A stretch of DNA of 64,000 nucleotides from RUG100 sp050953425 (GCA_050953425.1 JBMNMQ010000003.1:62001-126000), one strand, 5' to 3'. Counted from the stretch's first letter, positions 1-9,468 are shown. Notes: generated by a model from the sequence alone, not told the origin. Made by a program: numbers and translations.

Positions 1-1249
1 AGACCAGACCGGCCTGCGCGACCGCGCCGGCAAAGACCAGCACGGTGGCAAAAATCCGGAAGGCCATCAGCCCGGTGCGGCTGACGTCCCGGTTGAGGAT
101 GAAGCGCAGACAGCCCTCGCAGTAGGAATAATTCCCGATCAGGGTCGTGAACGCGAAGAGGGACATCGCCAGGGCGAGGAAGATCGGCCCGAAGCTGCCC
201 AGTGTGGAATTGAGCGCTCCCTGAACGTATCCGGCGGCATTGGCTGTATCGGCGGTGAGCAGGTATTTGCCGGGATTGACGCCGGTGCTGAGGCACATGA
301 ATGCCGTCGCGGTACAGATCAGCAGCGTATCGATGAATACCGACAGCATCTGCACCAGACCCTGCTTGGCCGGGTGTGACACGTCCGCCGTGGCCGCGGC
401 GTTCGGCGCTGACCCCATGCCGGCTTCGTTGGAATAGAGACCGCGCTTGATGCCGTACATCAGGCACGAGCCGGTAAAGCCGCCGAAGATGGCGTGAAAA
501 TCAAAGGCATCGTGAATAATGCTGCCGAACATGGCGGGGATGTGCCCGGCGTTCATGCATATGACCAGGATGGAAACGACTACATAGATGATACCCATCA
601 CAGGCACCATGACGCCGGTCACATGCACCAGCCGCCGGGCGCCGCCGATGACGATGATCCCGAACAGAATCGCCAGAATCACGCCGATGATCGCGGGCGT
701 CACCGAAGCGTTGTAAAATTTGAAAACCCTGAACGTCGACTGCAGGTTGTAGGAAGCCAGCATGTTGTATCCGACGGCGTATGTGCCGAGAACGAAGATG
801 GCAAAGATGACGCCCAGCCAGCGGGCGTGAAGCGCGTCGCGCATATAGAAGGCCGGTCCGCCGTAGCTGCTGCCGTCCTTGTTTTTCTTTTTATAGATCT
901 GCGCCAGTGTGGATTCCACGAAAGCGGTGGCGCCGCCGAAAAAGGCGATGATCCACATCCAGAAGATGGCGCCGGGGCCGCCGCAGATGATCGCCGTCGC
1001 GACTCCGATGATGTTGCCGGTGCCGACGCGGGAAGCGGTCGATACCATCAGAGCACCGAACGAAGAGATCCCGTTTTCCGACTTGGGGCGTTCCGTCACC
1101 ACCCGGAAGGTCTCCCCGAACAGCCGCACCTGGATGAATTTCGTGCGAATCGTAAAGTACAAGCCGCCGATCATCAACAGCAGCGGTACCAGCAGCGGAT
1201 GGTACAGAAAATTGCTGACAGCTTTCACAGCGATGTCGATCACGCCCAT
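1..1249 (-). CDS. AGCS-family sodium:alanine/glycine symporter (partial, C-terminus off window)
   Basis: The reverse strand reads as an uninterrupted hydrophobic protein of about 416 codons that leaves the window at base 1. It has the hallmarks of the alanine/glycine:cation symporter family: an N-terminal segment with FIQVRLF, then RVGTGNIIGVATAI, a GGPGAIFWMW segment, YGGPAFYM, and GLYSNEAGMGSAPNAAA, a very characteristic family signature. These proteins use the sodium gradient to import alanine or glycine across the cytoplasmic membrane. Two in-frame ATGs exist, at 1255 and 1249. The second is preferred because an AGGGA sits about six bases before it. It is divergent from the LuxR-nitrilase-permease operon. 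The family assignment is secure; the exact substrate is inferred. Confidence 0.93.
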   Translation of the reverse strand, partial: MGVIDIAVKAVSNFLYHPLLVPLLLMIGGLYFTIRTKFIQVRLFGETFRVVTERPKSENGISSFGALMVSTASRVGTGNIIGVATAIICGGPGAIFWMWIIAFFGGATAFVESTLAQIYKKKNKDGSSYGGPAFYMRDALHARWLGVIFAIFVLGTYAVGYNMLASYNLQSTFRVFKFYNASVTPAIIGVILAILFGIIVIGGARRLVHVTGVMVPVMGIIYVVVSILVICMNAGHIPAMFGSIIHDAFDFHAIFGGFTGSCLMYGIKRGLYSNEAGMGSAPNAAATADVSHPAKQGLVQMLSVFIDTLLICTATAFMCLSTGVNPGKYLLTADTANAAGYVQGALNSTLGSFGPIFLALAMSLFAFTTLIGNYSYCEGCLRFILNRDVSRTGLMAFRIFATVLVFAGAVAQAGLV

Positions 1250-1399
1250 AGTCATTCCCTCGCTTTTCCTGCTATGATATAAAAGAAGCTTGCCGAATTT
1301 AAGCTTTTCGTCACAAACCTTTAAAATTCTACTATAAGATGGCCGCCTCGTCCACTCGAAAATCACGTCATGACCTGCCGCCTCACGATCATCGAAGCA

Positions 1400-1738
1400 G
1401 GGAATCCTTGAAAAAGAGTGCGGTATATGCTCAAGTACTGGTATCAATTTATCCCCGAGGCCGCCAGTACGATCGAGATGGGCAGAGGCGATCTATACTA
1501 TGAAAAAATCGTGAAACCCGGCCTGCACGGTTATACGGGAAGTGTTTTTAAAGACATGTGCCGTTACTACACTTTCGAGAAAGGCCTCAGCTGGACGATC
1601 TGTACAAGTCCTGAAAGCGTTTTTCGCGATGGAAGCGTATTGATGAAAAAGTGCAGAATTCTACAGACTTTGATAACGAAGGCAGAGACGAAAACGGCTT
1701 TACCGACATCGGCATTGGTTTTCACAGAAAACGACTGA
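1400..1738 (+). pseudogene. Remnant of an archaeal-type ATPase (DUF234 C-terminal region)
   Basis: The frame beginning near 1418 carries a short stretch (YWYQFIPEAAS, IEMGRGDLYYEKIVKP, GYTGSVFKDMCRYY) that resembles the DUF234 region found after the ATPase domain of archaeal-type AAA proteins. The Walker motifs that should precede it are absent, and the sequence after about residue 52 no longer resembles the family. No convincing ribosome binding site precedes the ATG. I read it as a fragment left after deletion, not a functional 106-residue protein. It occupies most of the 740-base gap between the symporter and the LuxR gene; nothing else coding is seen there. Similarity is from memory of the family pattern, so confidence is moderate. 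Confidence 0.5.
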
Positions 1739-1910
1739 TGCTGATGCAATAACTGAATGTTGACCGCAGCTTGAAAAATTGAACTCTCCGACGGCCCGGG
1801 GCTGCCCCCCCGAGTGCGTTTCGGCGCTTTGCTGACGGAACGCCTGCTTTTGTTTTCTGTTCCGGCGGGACACATTGCATGTATTGAACAAAAATGGTGC
1901 TGCAGACCCA

Positions 1911-1939
1911 TATTCATCGATTCAGATAGATTGTATAAT
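1911..1939 (+). promoter_or_regulatory. Putative promoter of the LuxR-nitrilase-permease operon
   Basis: A perfect TATAAT lies at 1934-1939, about 55 bases before the LuxR-type start. The hexamer 17 bases upstream (TATTCA) is a poor -35, so activation by a regulator is plausible. A second AT-rich segment (ATAATATAG, about 1961-1970) could be an alternative. Confidence 0.45.
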
Positions 1940-1993
1940 ATATGCACGAACCGAATTCGGATAATATAGTTTGAATATTTGGAGAGATCTTCG

Positions 1994-2749
1994 ATGAGTC
2001 AGGAACTCTGGATAAAGGACTGGGAAAAAATCAATGAAATCATCCTCAAGATGAATTCGGAGGATGACGTGCTTCGTGCGCTGAACACGTTCCTTATCGA
2101 CATTGAAAAGCTGATTCCCTATGAAAAGGCCTGCATTTATTTTTATGATCTTTCTGCGTCAGACAACATCGTGAAGAAATATCTGGGGCAGGGTTTCAGT
2201 GACAAAGAACTGAAAGATTACGAACGGTACTACTGCGATATAGATGATGTGGTTGAAAAAATGATGCCCGACCGAGAGGTCGTCATCAAGAGCAGCGAGG
2301 CCTTTGATCTGGAACAGCGCAAAGAAACCGAGTATTTCATCGATTACGTGACGCCGGCGCACACCAAAATTTCCCTTGACAGCAACTTCCGCTGGGATCT
2401 GAACGATAAAGAATTCTGCATCGGCTCGCTGGATTTATTCCGTGATGAACAAGAACTTGACTTTTCGGAGCGTGAGCTGGAGATCTGCAGTGTTTTTCAG
2501 CCGCATTTGGAGCTGAAAGCGTCAGGCTATGCTTTTCAGTTTGAAAATCTGGCGCAGCGATACTCGTTGACGAATACCGAAAAAGATGTCGCAGCCATGG
2601 TGCTGAAGGGCTGCTCCAATGAAGAGATCGCGGAAATGAAGTGCATCACTATCTCTACGGTCAAGAAACACGTTTCCAAGATTTTGGAAAAATCGGATTC
2701 TCACTCGCGAATCGAATTCATCTGCAAAGCATCAAGAAATGATAAATAG
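1994..2749 (+). CDS. LuxR-type transcriptional regulator with N-terminal sensor-like domain
   Basis: A 251-residue regulator. The last 65 or so residues form a LuxR/FixJ helix-turn-helix: YSLTNTEKDVAAMVLKG, then SNEEIAE and ISTVKKHVSKILEK. The first 180 residues look like a GAF-like or otherwise ligand-binding sensor domain; they contain no receiver-domain phosphorylation signature. The ATG at 1994 is chosen because GGAGAG lies seven bases upstream; an in-frame TTG at 1979 overlaps that site and is unlikely. It is the first gene of an apparent operon with a nitrilase-family hydrolase and an APC permease, so it probably controls uptake and hydrolysis of a nitrogenous compound. The ligand is unknown. 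Confidence 0.82.
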   Translation: MSQELWIKDWEKINEIILKMNSEDDVLRALNTFLIDIEKLIPYEKACIYFYDLSASDNIVKKYLGQGFSDKELKDYERYYCDIDDVVEKMMPDREVVIKSSEAFDLEQRKETEYFIDYVTPAHTKISLDSNFRWDLNDKEFCIGSLDLFRDEQELDFSERELEICSVFQPHLELKASGYAFQFENLAQRYSLTNTEKDVAAMVLKGCSNEEIAEMKCITISTVKKHVSKILEKSDSHSRIEFICKASRNDK

Positions 2750-2773
2750 CCACAGAAGGAGGAGAAATATTAC

Positions 2774-3667
2774 ATGAAAGATATTATCACAGTCGCTGTC
2801 GTGAACTTTCGGGTTGATGCGGCCGATAAAGAAAGCAATCTGTCCCGGATATGCGATTATGCGGAAGCCGCCGCAAGGCGCGGTGCCGATTTGGTTTTGT
2901 TACCGGAAATGTGTCTGATGGGATATGACTACTATATCGACGAAAAGGTGCCCCAGAAAGAAAAAATTAAAAGTGCGGAGCTGCTGAGCGGTCCGTCCTG
3001 CGGCCGGCTTGCCAAAGTTACCGAAAAGTACGGGATGTACGCGGTCTTCGGGATGGCTGAAAAGCGTGAGGATACGGATGATGCAGTGCTGTACAATTCG
3101 GCGGTGGCGATCGGGCCGGAAGGCGTCATCGGCTCTTATCGGAAAATGCATCCCTTTGAAACGGAGAGCATCTGGTGCGAGAAAGGAAGCCAGCCGTTTA
3201 TGTTTGAAACAGCCTGGGGGCCGATCTCCATCGGGATCTGTTTTGACACATATCAGTTCCCCGAATTGCAGAGATATTACTGTGGTCAGGGCAGCAGACT
3301 GTATTTGAATCCCACCGCGGTGGTTGAGGAAATTCCCAAGGAGGGAAGCCGCAAGGCTTTTATTGACTATTACGCTCCGACTCTTGAGTACGGCGTGCTG
3401 TGCAATACGATTTATGTAGCCAGTGCAAATCTGTGCGGACAGGATATTGAAAATTATTTCGGCGGCGGCAGTTGTATTATCGGGCCCGCCATCACGCCGT
3501 TTTATGAAACCAACTTGCACTATTACGCGGGCAATAAGGACAATGTGCAGGAGAGCATGTTCATTGAGACGATCGATCTGTCGCTGGCGACGCGGCGTCT
3601 CTTTACGGATAAAGAACTTACCGGCGAGCCGGATTACCGGCCGGATCTTTACAAAAAGTTTCTCTGA
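2774..3667 (+). CDS. Carbon-nitrogen hydrolase (nitrilase superfamily)
   Basis: A 297-residue cytoplasmic enzyme with the complete nitrilase-superfamily triad: Glu45 in LVLLPEMCLMG, Lys124 in SYRKMHPF and Cys156 in IGICFDTYQFPE. Family members hydrolyse amides, carbamoyl groups or nitriles through a cysteine thioester. The sequence does not allow a choice among amidase, carbamoylputrescine amidase or ureidopropionase. The start follows a strong AGGAGGAG. It begins 24 bases after the LuxR-type gene stops and is followed, 47 bases on, by an amino acid/polyamine permease, suggesting a transport-and-hydrolysis unit. Length is normal for the family. Confident on family, not on substrate. Confidence 0.9.
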   Translation: MKDIITVAVVNFRVDAADKESNLSRICDYAEAAARRGADLVLLPEMCLMGYDYYIDEKVPQKEKIKSAELLSGPSCGRLAKVTEKYGMYAVFGMAEKREDTDDAVLYNSAVAIGPEGVIGSYRKMHPFETESIWCEKGSQPFMFETAWGPISIGICFDTYQFPELQRYYCGQGSRLYLNPTAVVEEIPKEGSRKAFIDYYAPTLEYGVLCNTIYVASANLCGQDIENYFGGGSCIIGPAITPFYETNLHYYAGNKDNVQESMFIETIDLSLATRRLFTDKELTGEPDYRPDLYKKFL

Positions 3668-3714
3668 ACGTCCGATGAATACGGTTTTCGACATCAGAAC
3701 GGGAGGTCTCTGTT

Positions 3715-5043
3715 ATGAGTGAGAATACATTAAAACGCACTATGAAGCTGCGCCATCTGGTAATTTTCGGCGTTGCTTTCCTGACACCGATGATCGCTTA
3801 TACCATCTACGGTGTCATCGCAACTACATCCCACGGAGTGGAGTCGGGGGCGATTTGCTTTGCGGTTATCGCAATGCTGTTTACGGCGCTGAGCTACGGA
3901 CATATGGCGAGGGCCTATCCGGCAGCCGGCTCGACCTATACCTACACCAGAAAGGCGATCAACGATAAACTCGGCGTTGTTGCCGGGTGGATCGTACTGC
4001 TCGGCTATGTCTTTTTCCCGATGGCGATCTGGCTGATCGGCGCTTCATACCTGAGTGCCGCTGTCCCGGCGGTGCCTTCCTGGGTCTGGCTGGTTATGTT
4101 TATTGTTATCACTTCTGCGATTAATTACGCGGGTGTGGAAACCGGCAGCAAGATCAATTTCGTTATGGTCGGAATCCAAGTGGGCATTATCATCGCATTC
4201 CTGGCGTTCACTATTAAGTCTATCACAGAAGGGATGGGAGAAGGTACATTGGCGTCATTTTCTCCTTTCTACAACAAGGATGTCAGCTTCAGCTATACCG
4301 TTGCCGGTGCAGCCGCGGCCTGCTACTGCTTCTTGGGATTTGACGCTTTGACGACATTCACTGAGGATGCGATCGAACCGACGAAGAACATCCCCCGGGC
4401 GATCATTCTGACACTGCTCGTCTGCGGCGGCATCTTCCTGGTGGTCACATATTTTACACACCTCGTGCATCCTTCGTATGCTTACGCCAATCCGGACAAT
4501 GCAGCGTATGATATCGCTCGTCAGGTCGCACCTGCCGCGTTCGGCGTCATCTTCCTCATCGGCACCATCGTCGGCCAGTTTGCTGCCGGCTTATCAGCAC
4601 AGGCCAGCGGTGCGCGGCTGCTCTATGCGATGGGCCGGGACGGCGTTCTGCCAAAACGCTTTTTCGGCCAGCTCAGCAAAAAGACGAAAACACCGGCCAA
4701 TGCTATTTTTCTGATCGGCATTGTTGCGCTCTTCGCGATCTTCCTCAATGTGACCAAGGCGACCGGGTATATTAACTTCGGCGGATTTGTAGCCTTTGTT
4801 TTCGTCAACTTATCCGTCATTGCTCAGTACTTCATCCGTCAGAAAGAGCGCGGGGTCAAGGGAACAATTCTCTATTTGATTTTTCCGATCATCGGTGCCC
4901 TTCTCTGTCTCTACCTGCTGGTCCATCTTGATCACTTCTCCATTCTGCTGGGCTGCGCATGGACCGTTGCGGGAATCGTCTACCTGCTCATCCTCACCAA
5001 GGGGCTGAAGGAGGATCCGCCGGAACTCGGAATCGACGATTGA
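3715..5043 (+). CDS. APC-family amino acid or polyamine permease
   Basis: A 442-residue polytopic membrane protein with about 12 hydrophobic segments. The N-terminal region (LRHLVIFGVAFLTPMIAYTI, then an AYPAAGSTYTYTRKA motif) is typical of the APC superfamily, closest in flavour to putrescine or basic amino acid permeases of the PuuP/YfbS type. Another family feature is FLGFDALTTFTEDAIEPTKNIPRAI. It most likely imports the substrate of the nitrilase encoded just upstream. The start ATG has GGGAGG nine bases before it. A strong terminator follows 46 bases after the stop, closing the three-gene operon. Confidence 0.9.
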   Translation: MSENTLKRTMKLRHLVIFGVAFLTPMIAYTIYGVIATTSHGVESGAICFAVIAMLFTALSYGHMARAYPAAGSTYTYTRKAINDKLGVVAGWIVLLGYVFFPMAIWLIGASYLSAAVPAVPSWVWLVMFIVITSAINYAGVETGSKINFVMVGIQVGIIIAFLAFTIKSITEGMGEGTLASFSPFYNKDVSFSYTVAGAAAACYCFLGFDALTTFTEDAIEPTKNIPRAIILTLLVCGGIFLVVTYFTHLVHPSYAYANPDNAAYDIARQVAPAAFGVIFLIGTIVGQFAAGLSAQASGARLLYAMGRDGVLPKRFFGQLSKKTKTPANAIFLIGIVALFAIFLNVTKATGYINFGGFVAFVFVNLSVIAQYFIRQKERGVKGTILYLIFPIIGALLCLYLLVHLDHFSILLGCAWTVAGIVYLLILTKGLKEDPPELGIDD

Positions 5044-5089
5044 TAGACGCGCCGGATCAAGCAAACCGAATATATTCGAATATCACTGC

Positions 5090-5132
5090 CTCCCCGCAAG
5101 CACCGCAATAACGGTGTCTGCGGGGAGTTTTG
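5090..5132 (+). terminator. Rho-independent terminator of the permease operon
   Basis: The stem CTCCCCGCA (5090-5098) pairs with TGCGGGGAG (5119-5127); CACCG/CGGTG extends it inside. It is followed by TTTT. Confidence 0.88.
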
Positions 5133-5177
5133 CTGCGGTGGGAAAAGGGTAATAGAAAGAAAGCGTGTACGAAGTAA

Positions 5178-5206
5178 TTGTCATAACTTCCGCAATCTGA
5201 TAAAAT
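5178..5206 (+). promoter_or_regulatory. Promoter of the secreted cysteine protease gene
   Basis: TTGTCA (5178-5183) and TAAAAT (5201-5206) are separated by 17 bases, close to the housekeeping sigma consensus. The leader to the start codon is about 75 bases. Confidence 0.7.
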
Positions 5207-5284
5207 AACTGTGAATCGATCAATGATGTTTTTTATTTCACGATTCAGTGTGTTTATTGTTCAATGTGAAGAAGGAGGTTTGTT

Positions 5285-7600
5285 ATGCACATCAATGTGA
5301 AACACCGCAAACAGATCGCACTTCGCCTTGCCTGTGTCCTCACGGCGCTGGTCACCGGTCTGTGCATGACGCAGAGCGTTTTCGCGAAGCAGTCCGTGAT
5401 GCCGGAAGAATCGGCAAAGATCTGGTCCGAAATCAACGCGAAGAGGGCAGAAACGGCACAGACTTCGGCAAACGGCCGGCTCGAAAGGGCATGGAAAAAA
5501 TCCGTGAGATCCGTTGACGTCAGCGAGCCGCAGTATTATCTGAACAATCTCGGTTGTGTCGGCAGACCGGTGGATCAGGGGCCCTGGGGAACATGCTGGG
5601 CATATGGAGCCATCGAGGCCGCTGAGACCAATCTCCTTTTGAAGAAAAATGCAGGAAAGACCGCAGATATGTCGGAGCCGGTCCTTGACGGGCTGCCGGT
5701 TTTTTCGCCGATCTCATATCTCGCGCTGCCTTACTTTGCTTACCGTCGGCAGACGGAGGACAGTGCCGGAGCGCAGGCGGGAGAAGGCGGATGGAGCAAT
5801 CAGATAAAATTCCCCTACCAGGCTTTGGGGCTGGGCGGCTCTTTGAACGGTGCGGCCTCAGTGCTTGCCAATGAGCAGTGCTTTGTCAGCGATAAGGTCG
5901 CGCCATACCGGTATCAGTACGGCGGTGAGACGATCTATATGAATGATCCTCGGGTCGCTCTGGACGAATCTTATACGGAGGCAAAATTCCTGCCGCCGTT
6001 CTGGCGTTCAAAAGCTAAGGAGTATGACTGGAGTCTTGCGGATCCCCTGCGGACGAAAAACGGCGGCGGATATTATTTGTCCGAGTATGCCGCATGCGGC
6101 GAAACGCCGCAGAGCGCGGCGGGGATCCGGGAGATCAAGCAGGACTTGACGACAAAGGGCGGCGTCGCCATCAGTTATGCTGCCGACCAGTCGCTGTCCG
6201 CCGAAAGTTTGCAGAAATATACCGGTGCGGGCAAATACTTCACCTATACGCTTTCGACCGCGACAAGCGAGCGACCGGCCGATTATCCTGTCTGGTGTCA
6301 GTATAATGACGGCAGCGTGGAAAAAGATATAATTGACGATCACGTAGCCGTGATCGTCGGCTGGAATGATCATTACGCAAAGGAAAATTTCCAGGGGAGC
6401 ACCGGCGGTTCTCCGGAAAAAGACGGTGCCTGGCTCGTCAAAAACAGCTGGGGCTGCTACGATTTTTTCAATGACATGGATGGGACCAGCGTCCCGAAGG
6501 CGACATCATACGCGAACTGGGGACTGCCGTGCCAGACAGAGGTCACCGATGCCGAAGGCAATACGACGACGCAGGACGTGCACAGCGGTTTTTTCTGGCT
6601 CTCGTATTATGATTCGTCCATCATGGGACCGGCGACCTTCGACATTGAAAAGAAGGACACAGCCCATAAGGATCTGTACCAGCATGATTACCTTGGGTTC
6701 ACCAGCATGGCGGCCTTCGATCCGGTGGAAATGATTGATAAGGATGCTTCCTCCGGTTCCGTCGCCAATGTGTTCACTGCCGGGAGCACGACGAAACTGA
6801 ATTCCGTCGTCACCTATACCGATCACGCAAATACCAGGGTCAACATCGGGGTGTACCTGATGGATTCTGACGACAAGACCCCGGGAGACGGGACGAAAGT
6901 GCATTCACAGTCCGCATACGTGACCAATGCCGGCTATCATGACATCAAATTGTCGAAAGCGGTCAACCTCCTCAAGGGTCAGCGCTTTGCCGTCGAAATT
7001 GAAGAACCGGTCTATGACAGTGCAGGCAGGGTCAGCAGCTATCTGGTTGTCGTGGAGGAAGGACTTTCGAAAGAACTGTCCGACGCATACGGAATTGCTC
7101 GATTTGACGCGGTCCTCAACAGGGGCGAAACTTATCTCAGACTGGACAACAAGTGGTATGATTTCCTCGATCAAAGAGACCGGATCGAAGAGGCCAACGG
7201 GTGCGTCGGCGGAAATGCGATGGCCAAAGCATACACAGGCGGAAGCGTGAGCAAATCCTATCGTGGCGCGATCGTCAGACTCGTGAACAGCAGGAGCAGA
7301 CAGCTGAAGAAATCCGGCACATTCCTGCTCGAGACGTCGAAAGGCGGGAAGATCCGGACGTTCACCGGCAGCAAATTCACGGTCACACCGCAGGCACGTG
7401 CGCTGAAAAAATATCTGCCGACCGCACCGGGGAAGAGCGTGACGTTCAGGCTGAAGGAGACGAAAGCGCCGAAGGGGTACAAGAGGAACAGGACCGTTCG
7501 CAAGGTGACCCTGACCCGCAGCGATACGCCGGGAAAGATCGCCTATACCGTGAAAATCAGCGGCAAGTCGTCGGTCAAAATCAAACACCGGAAGAAGTAG
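5285..7600 (+). CDS. Secreted C1-family (papain-like) cysteine protease with lectin-like and Cna-B-like regions
   Basis: A 771-residue exported protein. Residues 1-34 form a signal peptide (basic start, hydrophobic core, cleavage after VFA). The peptidase C1 domain carries the oxyanion Gln98 and catalytic Cys104 in PVDQGPWGTCWAYGAIEA, His353 in DDHVAVIVGW and Asn387 in WLVKNSWG. Residues about 420-600 match the lectin-like domain that often follows such clostridial proteases (FFWLSYYDSS and later strands). The last 100 residues are very basic and contain KETKAPKGY, the E-box-type motif of SpaA/Cna-B isopeptide folds. There is no LPXTG anchor; the chain ends in KHRKK. AAGGAGG precedes the ATG. 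It probably acts at the cell surface or is released. Confidence 0.9.
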   Translation: MHINVKHRKQIALRLACVLTALVTGLCMTQSVFAKQSVMPEESAKIWSEINAKRAETAQTSANGRLERAWKKSVRSVDVSEPQYYLNNLGCVGRPVDQGPWGTCWAYGAIEAAETNLLLKKNAGKTADMSEPVLDGLPVFSPISYLALPYFAYRRQTEDSAGAQAGEGGWSNQIKFPYQALGLGGSLNGAASVLANEQCFVSDKVAPYRYQYGGETIYMNDPRVALDESYTEAKFLPPFWRSKAKEYDWSLADPLRTKNGGGYYLSEYAACGETPQSAAGIREIKQDLTTKGGVAISYAADQSLSAESLQKYTGAGKYFTYTLSTATSERPADYPVWCQYNDGSVEKDIIDDHVAVIVGWNDHYAKENFQGSTGGSPEKDGAWLVKNSWGCYDFFNDMDGTSVPKATSYANWGLPCQTEVTDAEGNTTTQDVHSGFFWLSYYDSSIMGPATFDIEKKDTAHKDLYQHDYLGFTSMAAFDPVEMIDKDASSGSVANVFTAGSTTKLNSVVTYTDHANTRVNIGVYLMDSDDKTPGDGTKVHSQSAYVTNAGYHDIKLSKAVNLLKGQRFAVEIEEPVYDSAGRVSSYLVVVEEGLSKELSDAYGIARFDAVLNRGETYLRLDNKWYDFLDQRDRIEEANGCVGGNAMAKAYTGGSVSKSYRGAIVRLVNSRSRQLKKSGTFLLETSKGGKIRTFTGSKFTVTPQARALKKYLPTAPGKSVTFRLKETKAPKGYKRNRTVRKVTLTRSDTPGKIAYTVKISGKSSVKIKHRKK

Positions 7601-7662
7601 AAGCAGAAACACCAAAAACAGAAATAGCGCAGAACCAACGCAGGAAAAAGCGTGAAACAAAA

Positions 7663-7709
7663 GGGGGCTGCCGCACCGAGTGATCGGGATAGCGGGCAGC
7701 CCTCTTTCG
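7663..7709 (+). terminator. Terminator after the cysteine protease gene
   Basis: GGGCTGCC (7665-7672) pairs with GGCAGCCC (7695-7702), followed by TCTTTC. The loop is long (22 bases), so the structure is plausible but not ideal. Confidence 0.65.
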
Positions 7710-7819
7710 TCGTTTCGCGGATAAGGGGATCGCCGATGATTTGGCGAAGCAGCTGGTTCGGCGCCGCCGCTTTCTGACATCCGCTTGTCTTGATAAATAA
7801 TCCAACGGCTCCGACGAAT

Positions 7820-7874
7820 CAGTCAACGCATCTGTAACGCATCAGTGATGCGTTACATTGTTGAGTCAACGCAC
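7820..7874. repeat. 25-bp perfect palindrome flanked by short direct repeats
   Basis: TGTAACGCATCA (7833-7844) and its exact reverse complement (7846-7857) surround a single G. The element is flanked by AGTCAACGCA on both sides (7820 and 7864). The remaining bases 7710-8093 hold no convincing gene. An interspersed GTCAAGTACGA motif occurs at 8004-8015 and a partial copy at 8036-8045. Confidence 0.75.
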
Positions 7875-8093
7875 GGGAGGCATTAAACGCTGTCCGGGTC
7901 GGATGCATTCGGCCGGATTAACCCGCCGTGCCGCTCGCATAAAGGCTCCGCTTTCAGAGCCCTTGTTAATTTGCGGCAATTCTGAGGACGAGCAGTTTCG
8001 GTTTGTCAAGTACGAGTTATGTCAATCGGCCCGGCATTATTCGTAATTGCCCTGCGCAGTCTCATATGCAAAATCAAAGGAGAGTGCAGAAGA

Positions 8094-9454
8094 ATGCGCG
8101 TGCTCGAATCGGCAGATGAAAAACAGCTGAAATGTTTATGGTCGCAAGAGAAGAAAGATAAGAAAGAAAGCCATATGAAAAAAGACAGTTCCATCATGAG
8201 TGGAAAAAACAGTTCCATTGCGAGGGGAAAAATCGGCTCCGCCGCGAACGGAGAAAACAGCCCCGACGCGGACCGAAAGAATAACGCTGCTTCAAACAAC
8301 GGGCACCCCGCCGTCGCGCGCAGAAAATCTCTGCGCCGCGTCTGCGGTGTGCTGCTGGCGCTCGTCCTCGCGACAGTGCTGCTGGCCGGCTGCGGCGACG
8401 AGGAATCCGGCGGCTTTGACTCCTCCAAATCCTCGAAGGGCTGGGCCGAAAGGGAGAGCAATTCCGGCCAGCTGAACACGGAGGTCGCGGCTTCCGCGCG
8501 GGATAAATTCACAAAGATCAAGGGCGGCGGCAAAGACGTGACGACCGTCATGGTCTATATGCGGTTCGGATCCGGAGAGCGATGACGGTGTCGGCACCGA
8601 TGACTTTGAGCAGATGATGAAGGGGAAACCGGGCAGGCAGCTCAATCTGATCATCTACACCGGCGGCGCCCGGGAATGGCAGAACGACTATATCAGCAGT
8701 GATGCAAACCAGATCTGGCAGGTGAAGGGCGGCAAAATGGTCAAGCTCGTCGGCAGTGACGGCAACCGCTCCATGGTAAAACCAAACACGCTGACCCGGT
8801 TTATCCGCTACTGCCGGCAGAACTTCCCCGCCAACCGCTATGATCTGATCATGTGGGATCACGGCAGCGGATCCTCCGGCGGCTGCGGCTATGACGAAAA
8901 ACATGAGGAAGAGGGAAGCATGTCCCTGGCCGGCATCAACAAGGCACTGGACGAGAGCGGGGTAAAATTTGATATGATCGGCTTTGACGCCTGTCTGATG
9001 GGGACGGTGGAGAATGCGGCCGCCCTCAGCGACAACGCTGACTATCTGCTGGCTTCCGAGGAATCGGAGCCCGGCGACGGCTGGCATTATACGAAATGGA
9101 TCAGGGCCTTGACGAAGGATCCCTCGCTCTCCACGCTGCGGCTGGGAAAGCTGATCACCGATGATTTCATCAAGAGGAGCGTCGATTACGAGCCGGCGGT
9201 CAGCGCTTCCCTGTCACTGGTCGACCGGGCGGAGTTCTCCCGAACCCTGCCGGAACCCTTCGCGCAGTTTGCCGCGAAAACCAACGGTATGATCACCGGC
9301 AAAAAATACAACCACCGTGGACGGCAGTGCGGATGGCCTGAAGATTTCGGAAGATTACGTGGAAGGAAACATTGAAGTCATGTACCAGTTCACGGATCTG
9401 TACGGCAAGGAATACTGGACGCCTTCGCTGGCGCTGGGGGAACTCGGGGACTGA
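8094..9454 (+). pseudogene. Clostripain-family (peptidase C11) lipoprotein, frameshifted pseudogene
   Basis: The N-terminal part (from ATG 8094, preceded by AGGAG; 8175 is an alternative) has a lipoprotein signal ending VLLAGC, a low-complexity linker and TTVMVYM. The frame then breaks at about 8560: ATG and the expected following TGC overlap, so two bases (TG) seem to be missing, after which CGSDPESDDG continues in another frame. That second frame carries the clostripain catalytic His (DLIMWDHGSGSSGG) and Cys (IGFDACLMGTVE) regions. It goes out of frame again near 9305, after which a third frame gives LKISEDYVEGNIEVMYQF and stops at 9454. Material between the second and third pieces is also missing. 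Translation of an active protease is not expected. Confidence 0.85.
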
Positions 9455-9468
9455 CAGAAATACAGCTG

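Noticed and set aside
494..1282. 262-residue plus-strand ORF over the symporter
   Set aside because: It is the shadow of the AGCS gene on the opposite strand, which has clear family motifs.
1250..1420. Glycine riboswitch upstream of the AGCS symporter
   Set aside because: I looked for the conserved glycine-aptamer core on the minus strand and did not find it; only a short AAGCTT inverted pair is present.
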